Positions 12,444 through 44,042 of a stretch of DNA of 64,000 nt are shown piece by piece. The first letter of the stretch is position 1, and each line of letters begins with the position of its first letter. The notes under the pieces are model-generated. The model was not told where the DNA came from. It worked only from the letters and a program-made list of their open reading frames with translations, and made no database searches. Origin of the DNA: Corydoras sp. C115 (lineage: Eukaryota; Chordata; Actinopteri; Siluriformes; Callichthyidae); contig JAFMOC010000195.1 of the NCBI GenBank assembly GCA_019802505.1, forward strand, positions 45,001-109,000, given 5' to 3'. The translations under genes and the position numbers were made by a program.

Positions 12444-12835
12444 ATGTAGGTGGTGTGTATGTAGGTGGTAATTGTCCGAGTATAAGCAGTTTCTATTGGC
12501 CGTACCTTAGTCTGGTTGGTGTGTATATATATGTATACACCGCCGTTTAAACCGTTACATCACTCGGGTGCGATGTCAGAAAAGTGGGCGGGGCAAAGTG
12601 ACTTAACGATTCCCTCATGTGAATGAGGAAAGTGAAAAAGAACCCTAAGAACAGTGTTCATGCGCTTATTTATGGATTCAGGAACCCGACTGGAGGCCAT
12701 GCTGAGTTGGGACCGAGGTGAGCGGCGTTTGAGTCGAGCCTCATGACCAGTTCAAACGGAACCTTTAAAATCTGGCCGAGGGTTTTATTACAGCATGTTT
12801 CCCAAACCTCTGGCGGCCAGGGTAGAACCTTTTTT

Positions 12836-13185
12836 ATTCATTCATCCATTATCTTCTGCTTTATCCTCTATTAGGGTCGCGGTTGGGTTCCCCATGCCCA
12901 TCCAGGGGAGAACGTTTCGGGTGCTGGGCAGATACACACAGGGCAGGGCGCCAATCTATCGCTGGGCACACACTCACTCACTCAAACACACTCTATATGG
13001 GGCAATTTGGAGAACTCAATTGACTTGATCCATGTTTTTGGACTGTGGGAGGAAACCGGAGAACCCGGAGGAAACCCACACAGACACGGGGAGAACATGG
13101 AAACTCCACCCAGATGGGGATTCGAACCGGGAATCCCCAGCGCTGAGAGGCGAACGTGCTAAACCACTAAGCCACCGTGCCGCCC
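12836..13185 (-). mobile_element. V-SINE copy, full length
   Basis: Reverse orientation from the ATGAATGA tail to GCCACCGTGCCGCCC. Promoter boxes intact. Confidence 0.93.
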
Positions 13186-13948
13186 AGTTTTATTATTATT
13201 ATTAATTTTTTGTAATACGCCAATATTAAGTTGCACCGAGCGCGGGGCGTCTGAAGCGAAGGCGGAACGCGAGCTGGGTCCGTGGCTCAGCCATGAGGCC
13301 CGTAACGCATGCAAAACCCATTATATACCCACCGTACGTTCATTTCACATCTCCCCCGAGGATCGGATCAGAAATTCCACCGTTCAGCCTCATCAAAGGC
13401 TGGAGCGCCAACCCTAAATGTTTTTCCCCTTTTAGACTGCGGCATTTCACTTCATTCGAATGAGGCCAAGTCCAGGAGACAGGAAAAGTGAATGGAAAGC
13501 AGGAATGAGAAAAGAGGGGGGGGTGGGGTGGGGGGTGGGGGGCTTTAATCACAGAATCCCTACCCTAGAAAAACACAGAGGCAGACGGAGACCGCGAGGG
13601 CGGGGAGTGCAGTTCAGCTGGGAGACACATTCAGACCGTCACGCTGTATTTGGATTTAGAGACTGGAAGGTGGAGCTGAAATCACCAGCTGAACCGAAGG
13701 ATGAGCAAAGAGAGAGAGAGAGAGAGACAGAGAGACAGAGAGAGAGACAGAGAGAGACAGAGAGAGAGAGAGAACACTTAGCTGAGTAAACGGGAACTGA
13801 TGCCACATCTGTGAACTCACTGAGATGGACGGTCAGGTCATTTATTTATTAATTGTGGGATCTTTCCAATGGTGCATTGTGTTGATGTCGCCTTGTAGTG
13901 TTCCCCGTCCAAACCCCCCCCCCCCCCCCAAAAAAAAAATTACCAAAA

Positions 13949-13981
<33 letters not shown>

Positions 13982-14109
13982 CAACCAACTACAGTGACAG
14001 AAAAGCACGCCATGCTGTTTGCTTTTGAATGAAAGCTTGTGAGGACCGTCCTCCTCGAAACGCCAGTCAGCATTTGCAGGAGTAACGTTATGATAACGCA
14101 TCATACAAC
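13186..14109. other. Unassigned sequence with simple repeats
   Basis: No gene recognised. (GA)n with CAGAGA units at 13706-13771, and a C14/A9/C10/A14 homopolymer cluster at 13914-13975. Confidence 0.5.
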
Positions 14110-14167
14110 GCACAGGAGAACGTTTGGGGCACTGGGCAGATTCACCCAGGACAGGACGCCAATCTAA
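14110..14167 (-). mobile_element. V-SINE fragment
   Basis: Short reverse fragment (GGAGAACGTTTGGGGCACTG, CAGGACAGGACGCCAATC) running into the CA microsatellite. Confidence 0.75.
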
Positions 14168-14228
14168 CCCTGGGTACACGTACACACACACACACATACA
14201 CACACACACACACACACACGCACACATA

Positions 14229-14318
<90 letters not shown>

Positions 14319-14360
14319 GTATGTATGTGTGTGTGTGTGTGTGTGTGTCTATGTATATAT
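14168..14360. repeat. Self-complementary (CA)n-(TA)n-(TG)n microsatellite
   Basis: CA repeats, about 80 bp of TA, then TG repeats; the two outer arms are reverse complements. Confidence 0.97.
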
Positions 14361-14728
14361 TCATTCATTCATTATCTTCCGCTTTTATCCTCTATTAGGG
14401 TCGCGGGGGGGTTCCCCATGCCCATCCAGGGGAGAACGTTTCGGGCGCTGAGCAGTTACACCCAGGACAGGGCGCCAATCTATCACTGGGTGTATATATA
14501 TGTATGTGTGTGTGTGTGTATATATATATGTGTGTGTGTGTATGCATATGTATATATGTATGTGTTATATAGGGGAATTTTAGAGCCTCCAATTCACCTT
14601 GAATCCAAATTGTTTTGGACTGTGGTAGGAAAACCGCAGAACCTGGAGGAAACCCATTCGGGCAAAACCTGTAGACTCCGCCCATATCAGGATTCGAACC
14701 TGCATCCCCAGCTCTGTGCCGCCCACGA
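14361..14728 (-). mobile_element. V-SINE copy, diverged, with internal TG/TA expansion
   Basis: Reverse-orientation SINE. The TGTGTGAGTGTG-like internal stretch has become a (TG)/(TA) microsatellite (14489-14565). Central part matches the ATTCACCTTGAATCC subfamily. The 5' head is truncated. Confidence 0.85.
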
Positions 14729-16140
14729 TGGCTACATCATATCTAATGATACCAAACAGCGTCGTCAGGTTTAAATGTTCCGTCCGCCCGTCTGCTCGCC
14801 GGTCCCTTCATAGCTCTGACCTGGTGTCCTCTCACAGAGCGCAGGACAGGGAGACATGGCCGAAAGGCTGGGATTGAGAAGTGGCCGAGCAGAAAGGTGC
14901 GACGTCGGCTCTTGTGGATGTGCCCGGGGTCAGGGGTTCAGCCGAGCGCGCTCTCACGGCGAGAGGGACGCAGAGGCGCAGAGATTTGGCTTTTCCATGT
15001 TTGTGAGCTACAGAGAGGAAATGTGCAGAGTCGGCTGCTGGAGAATTCGAGGTGACAGTACGGCCACTCGCCGTCTCCGCCTCGGGGACGATTTATTTCC
15101 TTCACTGACGGAGGAGACACGGGCTGCAGGTTAATCTCTCTCCGGGGCGATGCTCTTGCCAGCAGGTCTTTTTTTTTCTTTTTTCGGCTCTCGGTTATGA
15201 CAAGCACCTCGAACAATGCAGGGCCCTGTCTCCCGGACGGCACGACGCATACCGCACTGCGCTCGAGGACTTGCCGAGGATTCGAGGAAGGCAACGAGAC
15301 TTGTATTCAGCGGAGAGACAACGGCGCGGCGAGCCAAAACATACAACGGCTCGGGGAGCGCCGTGAAGGTCAGTCGGGACACTCGACAGCCCATAATATG
15401 AGGAATATAATTCACAAACGGACGAAGCATCTGTCACACTTAATTTGTCAATGTGAAGATGTGGACATAAAAAAAAAAAAAAAAAAAAAAAAAAGGTGCA
15501 GCTGTCCAAATCAACGTGCTCTGTGTGGACAAACTCATTGAGACACATCTCCTGAGCATTAAACCCCGTCCTGTCTCCACAGGTGTAGGGATTCCGGTAC
15601 CTATCCCTGCGCTTTGGACCACTGTGGAACCCAGTTCGGCGAGTTGTCGGATGGGGTGGCGGTAACGTCAGGACCGGTCACATGTCAAAGCTTCGGAATG
15701 GTGAGTTGTCCACACGGTTACAGCGTTTCGGGGTCTGGAGACGAACTGTTCAAGGCAACTTTCCCAAAAATATGTCAATGGACACGACGCTGTGTGGACA
15801 CAAGGAAACGAAATCCTTAAAAATCATGACGTCATGACGATTTACAGAAAAGAAAATGTATGGCTGAACTTTAAGGTGTAGGATGCTTTGTCACAGAGAG
15901 GGTTCCCCCCGCAGGCGTCTTTATGTACTGTTATCTGTTAGGGAACCTGTTTGCCCCCACAATACTTAACCGTAAGGTCGTCCATCGGTACGTTTCAAAC
16001 GAGACGCGTGCAGCCCTAAACACAAAGCCTCTGTTTGGTATCTTGTGGTCTTCCCAACATCGATAATGGGGTGTCCACACACTTTCAGCCGTATGGTATA
16101 CTGTATGTATAGAAGTAAGAGCAGCGGGTGAGCTGGGTGG
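14729..16140. other. Unassigned sequence
   Basis: GC-moderate DNA with open frames up to 118 codons on both strands but no recognisable protein. A29-like run at 15471-15494. 16060-16110 (GGGGTGTCCACACACTTTCA) looks like a Tc1-type element end. Confidence 0.4.
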
Positions 16141-16590
16141 GGCGGCACTGCGGCTTAGTGGTTTAGCATGTTCTCCTCTCAGCACTAGGGATTCCCGGTT
16201 CGAATCCCCATCTGGGTGGAGTTTCCATGTTCTCCCCATGTCCGCGTGGGTTTCCCCCGGGTTCTCCGGTTTCCTCCCACAGTCCAAAAACATGGATTCA
16301 AGGTCAATTGAGTTCTCCAAATTGCCCCATGTAGAGTGTGTGTGTGTGTGAGTGAGTGTGTGCTGCCCAGCGATAGATTGGCGCCCTGTCCTGGGTGTGT
16401 CTGCCCAGCGCCCGAAACGTTGTCCCTGGGATGGGCATGGGGGAACCCCCCCCCCATCCCCCATGGATTGGCGCCCTGTCCTGGGTGTATCTGCCCATGG
16501 CGACCGTCCCCCCCGACATACCCCCCCCCCCCCCCCCCCCCGCGATCGTAGTTGAGGATAAAGTGGAAGATGATGGATGGATGGGATGGG
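16141..16590 (+). mobile_element. V-SINE copy with partial 3' duplication
   Basis: Full head and V domain. The ATTGGCGCCCTGTCCTGGGT segment occurs twice, at 16376 and 16466, with poly-C runs between. Confidence 0.92.
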
Positions 16591-16605
16591 GAGAGCTGGG
16601 TGGGT

Positions 16606-16967
16606 CTGCACCGCAGCTTAGTGGTTTAGCATGTTCTCCTCTCAGCACTAGGGATTCCCGGTTCGAATCCCCATCTGTGTGGAGTTTCCATGTTCTCCCG
16701 GTGTCCGCGTGGGTTTCCTCCGGGTTCTCCGGTTTCCTCCAACAGTCCAAAAACATAGATCAAGTCCATTGAATTCTCCAAATTGCCCCATATAGAGTGT
16801 GTGTGTGTGTGAGTGAGTGTGTGCTGCCCAGCGATAGATTGGCGCCCTGTCCTGGGTGTGTCTGCCCAGCGCCCGAAACGTTGTCCCTGGGATGGGCATG
16901 GGGACCCCCCCCCCCCCCCCCTCCGCGACCCTAGTAGAGGATAAAGTGGAAGATAACGGATGGATGG
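16606..16967 (+). mobile_element. V-SINE copy, tandem with the preceding one
   Basis: Same orientation and the same immediate 5' flank (GAGCTGGGTGGG) as the copy at 16141, indicating local duplication rather than an independent insertion. Confidence 0.9.
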
Positions 16968-17626
16968 GGGACTTTGAAGCTCTGTAGCTGATCGAGGGAC
17001 AGAGTGCATCGTTTGGCGTTGCTTTTCGTTACGCAGGCCCCCCCCACATGCGCTCCGGATTCCTCGAACCCGCGCTCGTGCTCACGCACACGAAACAGAA
17101 AAGAGGTCCGTGTCGACCGAGTCGGAGAAAATAAAGCAACTAAACGCACAACCTCTGCCGCCGTGTACGACGGAAAAACAGACGTCTCTGCACTTTCTCT
17201 TTCCCTCTCCTCTCCCCGGTCCTCCCGCCCTCCCCGGCGGGCCTCTATAGTGGTTTTGAGAAGGAGCCAGACATTCCTGACAGGATTGCTGCCCAGACGT
17301 CCAGCAGCAGCAGCAGCGGCAGCGGCAGCAGCCAGTCAGCAACAAATTCCAGAATAGCAGGGCGGACGGCTAAAAATAGAGACGAGCAGAAAGAGAATGG
17401 TAAAGAAATCAGCGACGATGGAAACGAAGAAGGTTAGAGACGGGCCGGGGGCGAAGTCCAGACCCGCCGAGTCCGCCGCTCTGCAGCGTTATGATCACAA
17501 CGTGAAGCGGGGGTGGGGTGGGGGGGGAGGGGTTCCGCAATTAAAGCCTTGCTCCAGAATGGTTCAGCATGTTTCAAAATCGATGCTTCATTTTTTTTTT
17601 TTTTTTATTTCTCAGATGTTTTAAAG
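16968..17626. other. Unassigned, partly GC-rich sequence
   Basis: No gene supported. (AGC)n run at 17301-17335. A MEF2-type site CTAAAAATAG lies at 17370-17379 and an M-CAT-like CATTCC near 17270. Confidence 0.4.
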
Positions 17627-17968
17627 GGGCGCGGCACGGTGGCTTAGTAGTTTAGCATGTTCTCTTCTCAGCACTAGGGATTCCCGGTTCGAATCCCAAC
17701 CTGGGTGGAGTCTCCATGTTGGCAATGTGTCCGTGTGGGTTTCCTCCCACAGTCCAAAAAACATGGATCAAGGTCAATTGAGTTCTCCAAATTGCCCCAT
17801 ATAGAGTGTGTGTGTCTGTGTGAGTCAGTGTGTGCCCAGTGATAGATTGGCGTCCTGTCCTGGGTGTATCTGCCCAGCGCCCGAAACGTTCTCCCCTGGA
17901 GGGGCATGGGGAACCCCCCCCCCCCCCGCGACCCTAATAGAGGATAAAGTGGAAGACAATGGATGGAT
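17627..17968 (+). mobile_element. V-SINE copy
   Basis: Full head, part of the V domain deleted. Near-identical flanks GATGTTTTAAAG and GATATTTTAAAG are probable target duplications. Confidence 0.92.
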
Positions 17969-18624
17969 GATATTTTAAAGAGAGAGGAGATGAGGATGAG
18001 CCACTGCTAGAGAATGTATATGTGATGTGGACCTGCGCATCGGGACACCTACAGGACGTTTTGAGGCATCACACGCTATGAAACCAGGGCTCTTGTAGGT
18101 TTCGAGTTGCAAGGAGACGGAACCATGGAACGAGGAACAGACTGAGGTTCCCCGCGACCTGCACCATGGTTCGAGGTCTGAACTTCTGCACCAAGTTCAG
18201 TTCTTTTCAGAGGACACGTCTCTCAGAATGCCAGCTGGGATCTCAAAGGCCGGGCCGAAGTGTTGCGTGAGGATTAGATCAAAAACGCAGCCGTGTCCGC
18301 CGATGGCCGATTGTCCTCTGGGGGCCCGCGGCTCGTTCTGCGGTTCCGCGGCGCTCTGTGAGCTGACGTTTATGAGCAACCTGCTGAAACACGAGGCTCC
18401 GTTTGATGTCTTGCTCAAAGTGGAAGGAAGAGCCCGGGGTCCGGGGAATTGGGATCAGACTGCCATGTTGCTCATGAGGAAGAGGTTCTGGAGGAGGGGG
18501 CGAGGTTCGTGTTTAAGGGGGTAACAGAGGCAGTGTGGAGGTGCTGCACCGATGACCCCAAAGAAGAAAAGGGCAATACAGACATAGTTTCAGTTTAGGT
18601 CCGGTGTATTACAATGTATTAAAG
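17969..18624. other. Unassigned sequence
   Basis: No gene recognised. An open frame at 18228-18524 has no supported exon boundaries. Confidence 0.4.
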
Positions 18625-18637
18625 TGGAATTTGGAGA

Positions 18638-18929
18638 TCCCGGTTTGAATCCCCATTTGGGTGGAGTTTCCATGTTCTCCCCGCGTCCGCGTGGGCTTCC
18701 TCCGGGTTCTCCTCTTTCCTCCCACAATCCAAAAACATGGATCAAGTCAATTGAATTCTCCAAATTGCCCCATATAGAGTGTCTGTGTGAGTGAGTGTGT
18801 GTACAGCGATAGATTGGCATCCTGTCCTGGGTGTGTCTGTCTAGCGCCCGAAACGTTCTCCCCTTGATGGGCATGGGGAACCCCACCGTGACCCTTATAG
18901 AGGATAAAGTGGAAGATAATGGAATGGAA
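18638..18929 (+). mobile_element. 5'-truncated V-SINE with TSD
   Basis: Begins inside the tRNA head, just before the B box (TCCCGGTTTGAATCC). 13-bp duplications TGGAATTTGGAGA at 18625-18637 and 18930-18942. Confidence 0.93.
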
Positions 18930-18942
18930 TGGAATTTGGAGA

Positions 18943-20193
18943 GTGACTGTAGTGACTGTTGATCCAGCAATCGTGAGGTCAGACACCGATGAAGTATTTC
19001 CACGTCCATCGATCATGTGGACCTGGATGAGGACCTGACTGCGATCTGCATTGAGGTTGAGGTTCTGTGGTTCTGATGGTGTAACCTTGTACACCACGAT
19101 GATGCACCTCTCGTCAGGTGAGCCTTCTTCTTCCTCTTCTTACCATCAGGAGGCGCCACAGCAGAGAAGATCTGCACATTCGACCTCCTGACAACCCTCC
19201 TCCTCCCCCCGGTTTGGCCCCGATAAATACCCCTGATGTCTCCAATTAAATGACCGACATGTCTAGATTTTGGAGCGGCACCAGAGATCCTCGCTGAAAG
19301 ACCCACGCGGGCACAGGGAGGACATGCGGACCCCGAGGACCTGTGTTTCGTCCCATGGAAGCTTTTTTTTTTTTTTCTTCGAGGGGTCAACTGCAGGGCC
19401 GCGCAGCATCTTGCCGTCATGGACCCTGGTGGTGAGTGACGGTGGTGCAGTCTTTAGTCGTTAGTGGATTTGTCTGCAGTCATTTCGTCTCTGGCTCTGG
19501 AGTTCTGAGGGTCTGTAAGTGTGAGAAAAGCTTCGGAGACGACCGTGTGAGAGCGGAAACGCTGCCAGACGCGATCGGACCGGACCGAACAGAGGAACCT
19601 GCGGAGTCCCGGCTCGTCCCGTTCGGTTCCATTAACGGGGGGGGGCGGCGTTATATGAATCTGACCCCGCATCAGCCGCAGTAAATGCAGCCTCTTAATC
19701 CGGAGCGCAGGGGTCACGGTGCGTTTCGGGGATCAGCGCCGGGACCCGAGCCAGCCCGGCTGGACTCTCTCCCTCGGCCTCTCCAGCCCAGCGTCTCCCC
19801 ACTTACGCTGCACGAGCCAGAAGTGTTCTCCTGCTCCTCTGCGCCGGCCTCCGGAGACTCTCAGACCGAGCCCGCCGCCCACGCCTCCTCCTGCTGCCCC
19901 CCCCCCCCCCCCCCCCCCCCCCGCTGGAAATGTGGATCGAATTAAAGTCAGTCAAGGCCGCCAGCTCGCTCCGCCGCCGACTCCTCCCTCCACTGGTGGC
20001 CTGATCTCTCTCACTCGGCCTTTTTTCCTCCTCCTCGAAATTACAAGCCCTCTTTCCTTTGGCTGCTCCAGCGTTTTTTTGGTTTTTTTTCTTTTTTTGA
20101 CGATCGTCTCGTTTCGAGGTTCTCGCTCATGGCGGTTCGGTTTCGGTGGATCCCTCACACGGCTCTAAGTTCTGATCACTGTGGCGGTTCATA
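18943..20193. other. Unassigned sequence
   Basis: No gene supported. Notable only for a long C run (19899-19922) and T runs near 20070. Confidence 0.4.
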
Positions 20194-20542
20194 TCCATTC
20201 ATTATGTTCCACTTTATCCTCTGCTAGGGTCGTGGTGGTGGTGGGGGGGTGGGTTCTCCATGTCCATCCAGGGGAGAATGTTTCAAGCGCTGGGCAGATA
20301 CACCCAGGACAGGGCGCCAATCCATCGCTGGGCATACACTCACTCATACAGACACACTCTATACGGGGCAACTTGGAGAACTCCATTGACCTTGATCCAT
20401 GTTTTTTGGACTGTGGGAGGAAACCGGAGAACCCGGAGGAAACCCACGCGGACGCGGGGAGAACATGGAAACTCCACCCAGATTGGGATTCGAACCGGGA
20501 ATCCTCAGCGCTGAGAGGAGAACATGCAAACCACTAAGCCAT
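20194..20542 (-). mobile_element. V-SINE copy, full length
   Basis: Reverse orientation, from ATTATGTTCCACTTTATCC to AACCACTAAGCC. Confidence 0.93.
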
Positions 20543-20882
20543 ATATGAATTAATATTAAGTAGGTTTTGAGGAATGACGACTGAAGACGATCTGATGACG
20601 CGGCGAGTGAGACGAGGCTTTCATTTTCTAAACGCAGAAAGAAAAACGCGTTACAGGAGATTCTTAGAAACGATGCTTTTATTAAAGTTGATTGTGGCTT
20701 CATCGCTGCCGTACAGACGATCATCACCGATTCCCCCAACAGCACCAAAGCATGAAACACCACCACGTCCCAATAACGGCATCCCATCTCCTCACAGCCC
20801 CATCACTGAGACCGGGTCACGTGTGCGCCGACAGATTCTTTACACAAGGCGTGGAGTGGCGTCTACATCCCCCCCCCCCCCA

Positions 20883-20913
<31 letters not shown>

Positions 20914-21131
20914 AAATTGGCTTCACTACCAATAAATAGAGTATAAAAAGCAATTATCAAAAACTCTGTAAATGATAACAGATCGCGAAGGCACTGAAAC
21001 AAAACCACCTCTGCTGTCAAGGCAAAAAACAATTTTTTAAAAATAAAATCAATAAAATGAAACGTGATTATTTTGGCCGTTTGCCAACAACGCGAAAAAA
21101 AAAAAAGTAACAAAAATAATACTTAAATAAC

Positions 21132-21167
<36 letters not shown>

Positions 21168-21685
21168 TTTTTTTTTTTTTTAATTATCAATAACAATATC
21201 CAGTCAAGTTTTCCTATAAGTAGACCTTCTGCTAACTAACAGATATGCACCAGTTAATTCCAGTTCGGCAGAAACCGGGCGCACGGCTCACGGCGACGGC
21301 GGCGGCGGCAACGGTGTGGTACCTCAAAGTGTAGTCGGCCACCTGTCAGCCCGGGAGCCGCAGCCGAGTTTCTGCCATTTAAAAAAAATAAAATAATAAA
21401 AATAATAACATAAATGATACAGATTCAATATTTTGGAGAATCAAAAACTGAAATGTAATTAAACGAAATACTAACATAGTATAATTTCTTCACTGTGAAT
21501 CCAGTTGAAAATACAATGCAATATAAAAAAATGCAATTTAATACGATACACGAAGGGCGTCTGATGCTCCTCAGGACCCCGGACCCCTGCGCCACACAAC
21601 GCCTTCATATCCCGTTACAGGTGCTCGGCGCTTCGTGGGAGATGAGAGTGATGTGTGTACGTCTCAGATTATTGTGATAACTATT

Positions 21686-21727
<42 letters not shown>

Positions 21728-23708
21728 TTGTATTACGTATAAGCAGGTACGCTGGAGTGTGTTGTGACTGTACAAGCGAAAAGAAATGCGTAACGTTCTC
21801 TAAAATGTCTTATCTATGTACAACAGGGTCATGGTTCCAACGTTTGAGCATCAAACTGAACCACGACCCGCTCGCTCGCCTCCGTACCGCGTCCCTTTAC
21901 TGACCTCGCACCGTCTGCCCTGATCTCACCTGGTTTTACTAACCAGCTACAGCCACCTCACCGCGGTTCATTCATTCACACCGTAAATCCAACCGCCCCC
22001 TTCATTAACTTACCACCTCATGCGTCTCTTACCCTTTACCGTAATTGCCACCTCCTCTCATTTACCCTGTGCACCTCGATTTCCTCGACCTTCTCCGAAA
22101 TCCCCGCCTCTCTTCCTTTACCTGCCTCTGTATTACCACCGCGCTTTACTTGCCCATCACTGTAATTACCCTCGTTACACATAAAACCACTTTCCGCATC
22201 TGCATTCTTTGATCCTCGCCTCTCTTCATTCTCACACCACCGTAATCGCCCCCTTGCGTCACTTACCACTTACCCTAATTTCCTTATTGCCCCATATTTG
22301 CTATTGCAACCTCTCTTCATTTTCTCACTTCCATAATTCCCTACCTTTCTTTTGTCCTCACTCGCGTTTCCACTTCCCTACCCTGCCGTCATTCCCGCCT
22401 CAACCTCAATTCCACAATTCCAAGTCCTTCCTCCAACCCCTCTCCACTCACCCTCTACCCCAACACCTACCCCTATTCTACATCCCAAGCATCTTTATTT
22501 ATACCACTCCTTTATGCTTCCTGGCATTTTCACAACCTCGTCCAACCAACCTCGTCCATTCTCACGTCCAACCGGACCGATCCCCGTCTGTGCCTATCCC
22601 TGCCGTCTGTTCAGCTGCAGACAGGGAACGACTTGAATTCGACCAAATATCACGCAATCTGCCATTTAACGGCGCAAAGTGGGCACCTCCCTGTACCGTA
22701 ATGTACACAGCACGGGTGTCGGCGCCGACATAAAAGCAATAGTAGTGATGAAGAGCCCCGTTATTGACGGCGTCTTCAGTCTTTTGTCAGGTAGACACAC
22801 ATGACTACATGTTTCCCAGTGTGCTTCCACCAAAAGCCCTGTGTTGTCCAGTGGAGAGTTTAAAACTGTGCTACCTGCTATGATGATGTCCAGAAAGAAT
22901 ACCCAATAATGCGGCTGGAGTCCCTTTTGAGTTCGCACTCTGAGGTCCCGGGTTTCTCAACATTCAACATAAACCCATCTGGTGACGGCCCGCCCGGACA
23001 TCTCTCTCCACCTTATGGAAATGACATACATAACTCCATCCCAATTATAAAGGCACTTCTTATTTGTTCTCGTCTGGAGGCGAGACCCGTATCGTGATGC
23101 ATACGAGGCCTCGCTGTGGTCTTACAGATGGCTAAGACCTCCTGGGGGATAACGTGGACATTATATATGTCATTTCCATAGGCGTTGCAGGAGAGACTCG
23201 GCTTGGCGGTTCCAGTACGGGCCACACCAGTTTTGTATCGCAAAATCTAAGCAAAGTAATAAATAAACGACACTGACAGTTCAGCGAACCCTGGTTATTT
23301 TTCTTTTCTTTTTTTTTTTCTTTTTGTTTTTTTTTAAAGATCACGACATGTGCTCTGCGTTGAGTTTTAAGGTGCGTTTGTAAACTCAGCTCGTCGCCCC
23401 GGAGCCTCCCGGTATGTGTGATTTCGAACTCACCGTTTGCTAAATCATGTAAACATTTGAACACAGCACTGGTTTCCGTGAGGGTTGAGGGCCCCAGCTA
23501 TCGACATCGCGACTCTGAACGTCTCTAGTCTGGGACGGTTTGTGGTTTTGGCAGTGTGTTACCCCTTTATAATCAATCCGTTCAATCCCAGCATAGCAAC
23601 TGGTCGTCGGCAACCGATAAACTAAACACATCCATATACATTCCTCCTGTGTCGCCCCCTCCCCACTCATCTCTCTCTCCCTCTCTCTCTCTCTCCCTCT
23701 CTCTCTCT
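20543..23708. other. Region immediately 3' of nuak1, possibly including its 3' UTR
   Basis: No other gene recognised. Contents: C runs (20870-20911), (TAA)n (21132-21166), (TG)n (21690-21727), a pyrimidine-rich stretch (21895-22620) and an inverted repeat (23013-23180). On the minus strand an AATAAA occurs at 22499-22494 and could end the nuak1 transcript; this is not proven. Confidence 0.4.
23013..23180. repeat. Inverted repeat, 21-bp arms
   Basis: TTATGGAAATGACATACATA (23013 on) pairs with TATATATGTCATTTCCATA (ending 23180), one mismatch, separated by about 125 bp. Could be a MITE or an RNA hairpin in the nuak1 3' UTR. Confidence 0.7.

Positions 23709-23711
<3 letters not shown>
23671..23711. 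repeat. (CT)n microsatellite abutting the nuak1 stop codon
   Basis: CT-rich run with CCCT interruptions that reaches to within a few bases of the last nuak1 codon. Confidence 0.9.
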
Positions 23712-42804
<19,093 letters not shown>

Positions 42805-43685
42805 CCCGACCTCGACCTGTTATCCTCCTCTCTTAGTCTAGTCTAGTAAAATTTTGCTAATAATAGGTAATAATAACCGTATTCGGCCCGGCTATATCTC
42901 GGCCTGCATATCAATAAATAAATAAATAAATAGCTGCGGTATTATTACGTTAACATGGAACCTAAAGGACGCGTCAGAAACCGCAGGGCGCCGAGCGATC
43001 GCTCTCTGCCCTCATCGTTGCCGACTGTGTGTCTATAAACTAAATCTAAATTATATTTACTAAAGCGGCACGGCGTGCGCGTCGGTGGACATTAACGAGG
43101 AAAGAGGATGGAGCCGGGCGTGAGTCTGCCATATTCCCCCCTGCCCACGACGAAGAGAGACACCGAGACGAACGTCTAACGCCGCAATCTGAAGAAATCG
43201 GCGCGTTTTGCGCTCATTCTGCGGCGTCAGCGCGGCTCCGCGGCCGCGTTGGCTTTGTGAGTCGCCTCTACGCCTCGGCGCTCACCGCACCAGACGCGCG
43301 CCTCTCCCTCCGGTCTGTCCTCGGTTCTGTCCTCAGTTCTGTCCTCGGGGTCAACAATGAACACTGTCCTCTGTCCGTTATGTCAGCATGGCCTGTCCTC
43401 TGTCTCTATGTCTTTGTCTACCTGCGGCGGCGGGCAGCCTGCGAGCCGGCGCTCGGAATCGGGACCAAGCCAGAGCAGGAGTGCAGGTCTAAAGCGCGGC
43501 GGCGGGGCGCGGGGCAAGCGGGGCCGGGGCCGGCGGGCAGTGCGGGGCGGCTCGGTCTCATTCTGTCGGCGGCTCGCTCAGTCTTCCGGCGGCGGCGGCG
43601 CGTCTGGAGCTCCATGACTGAACCGAGGTTTCAGGTCCGAACAGCTGCGCTCGCTTTAATATGGCCATGTTCCTGCGGCGCGCCT

Positions 43686-43731
<46 letters not shown>

Positions 43732-43867
43732 CTCCACCCGCACGAAAGGCGCAGGAGGGGCGGGGTTACAGCTCGCTCGTGCCGTCTTTTGTAGTCCGCA
43801 CGGGGCTTTTGTAGTTTGTAATTGGGGGGGCGGCGGGGGGTGTGTGGGGGGGTCTCGTCCTTGTCCC

Positions 43868-44042
43868 ATTTACATTACATTTGGTCATTTAGTGGACGAT
43901 TTTTTATCCAAAGCGACTTACAAGGTGAGCACAGGGGTCATCACAACATCCCTGGAGCAATGAGGATGAAGGGCCTCGCTCAAGGACCCACACTGGTAAC
44001 TTGGGTTGGGACCTGGGATTTGAACCCACAACCTTCAGATTG
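43868..44042 (+). mobile_element. Dispersed fish repeat fragment
   Basis: TTTACATTACATTTGGTCAT, TTATCCAAAGCGACTTACAA and TGGGATTTGAACCCACAACC form a recognisable widespread teleost repeat with a tRNA-like B box. Class not certain. Confidence 0.5.

Noticed and set aside
14856..15134. MAERLGLRSGRAERCDVGSC open frame in GC-rich DNA
   Set aside because: Antisense frames of similar length exist, no family match and no exon boundaries.
16304..16756. Recurrent frames reading MFLDCGRKPENPEETHADTG
   Set aside because: Translations of the V-SINE body; they recur with every copy in both orientations and have no independent coding signal.
17004..17357. Open frame with poly-Ala and QQQ near a CpG-rich patch
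   Set aside because: The Ala run is an AGC/GGC repeat; no splice support or recognised domain.
1..23708. A further protein-coding gene left of nuak1
   Set aside because: Read both strands for conserved peptides flanked by splice sites and found none I could support; small or divergent exons could still be missed.
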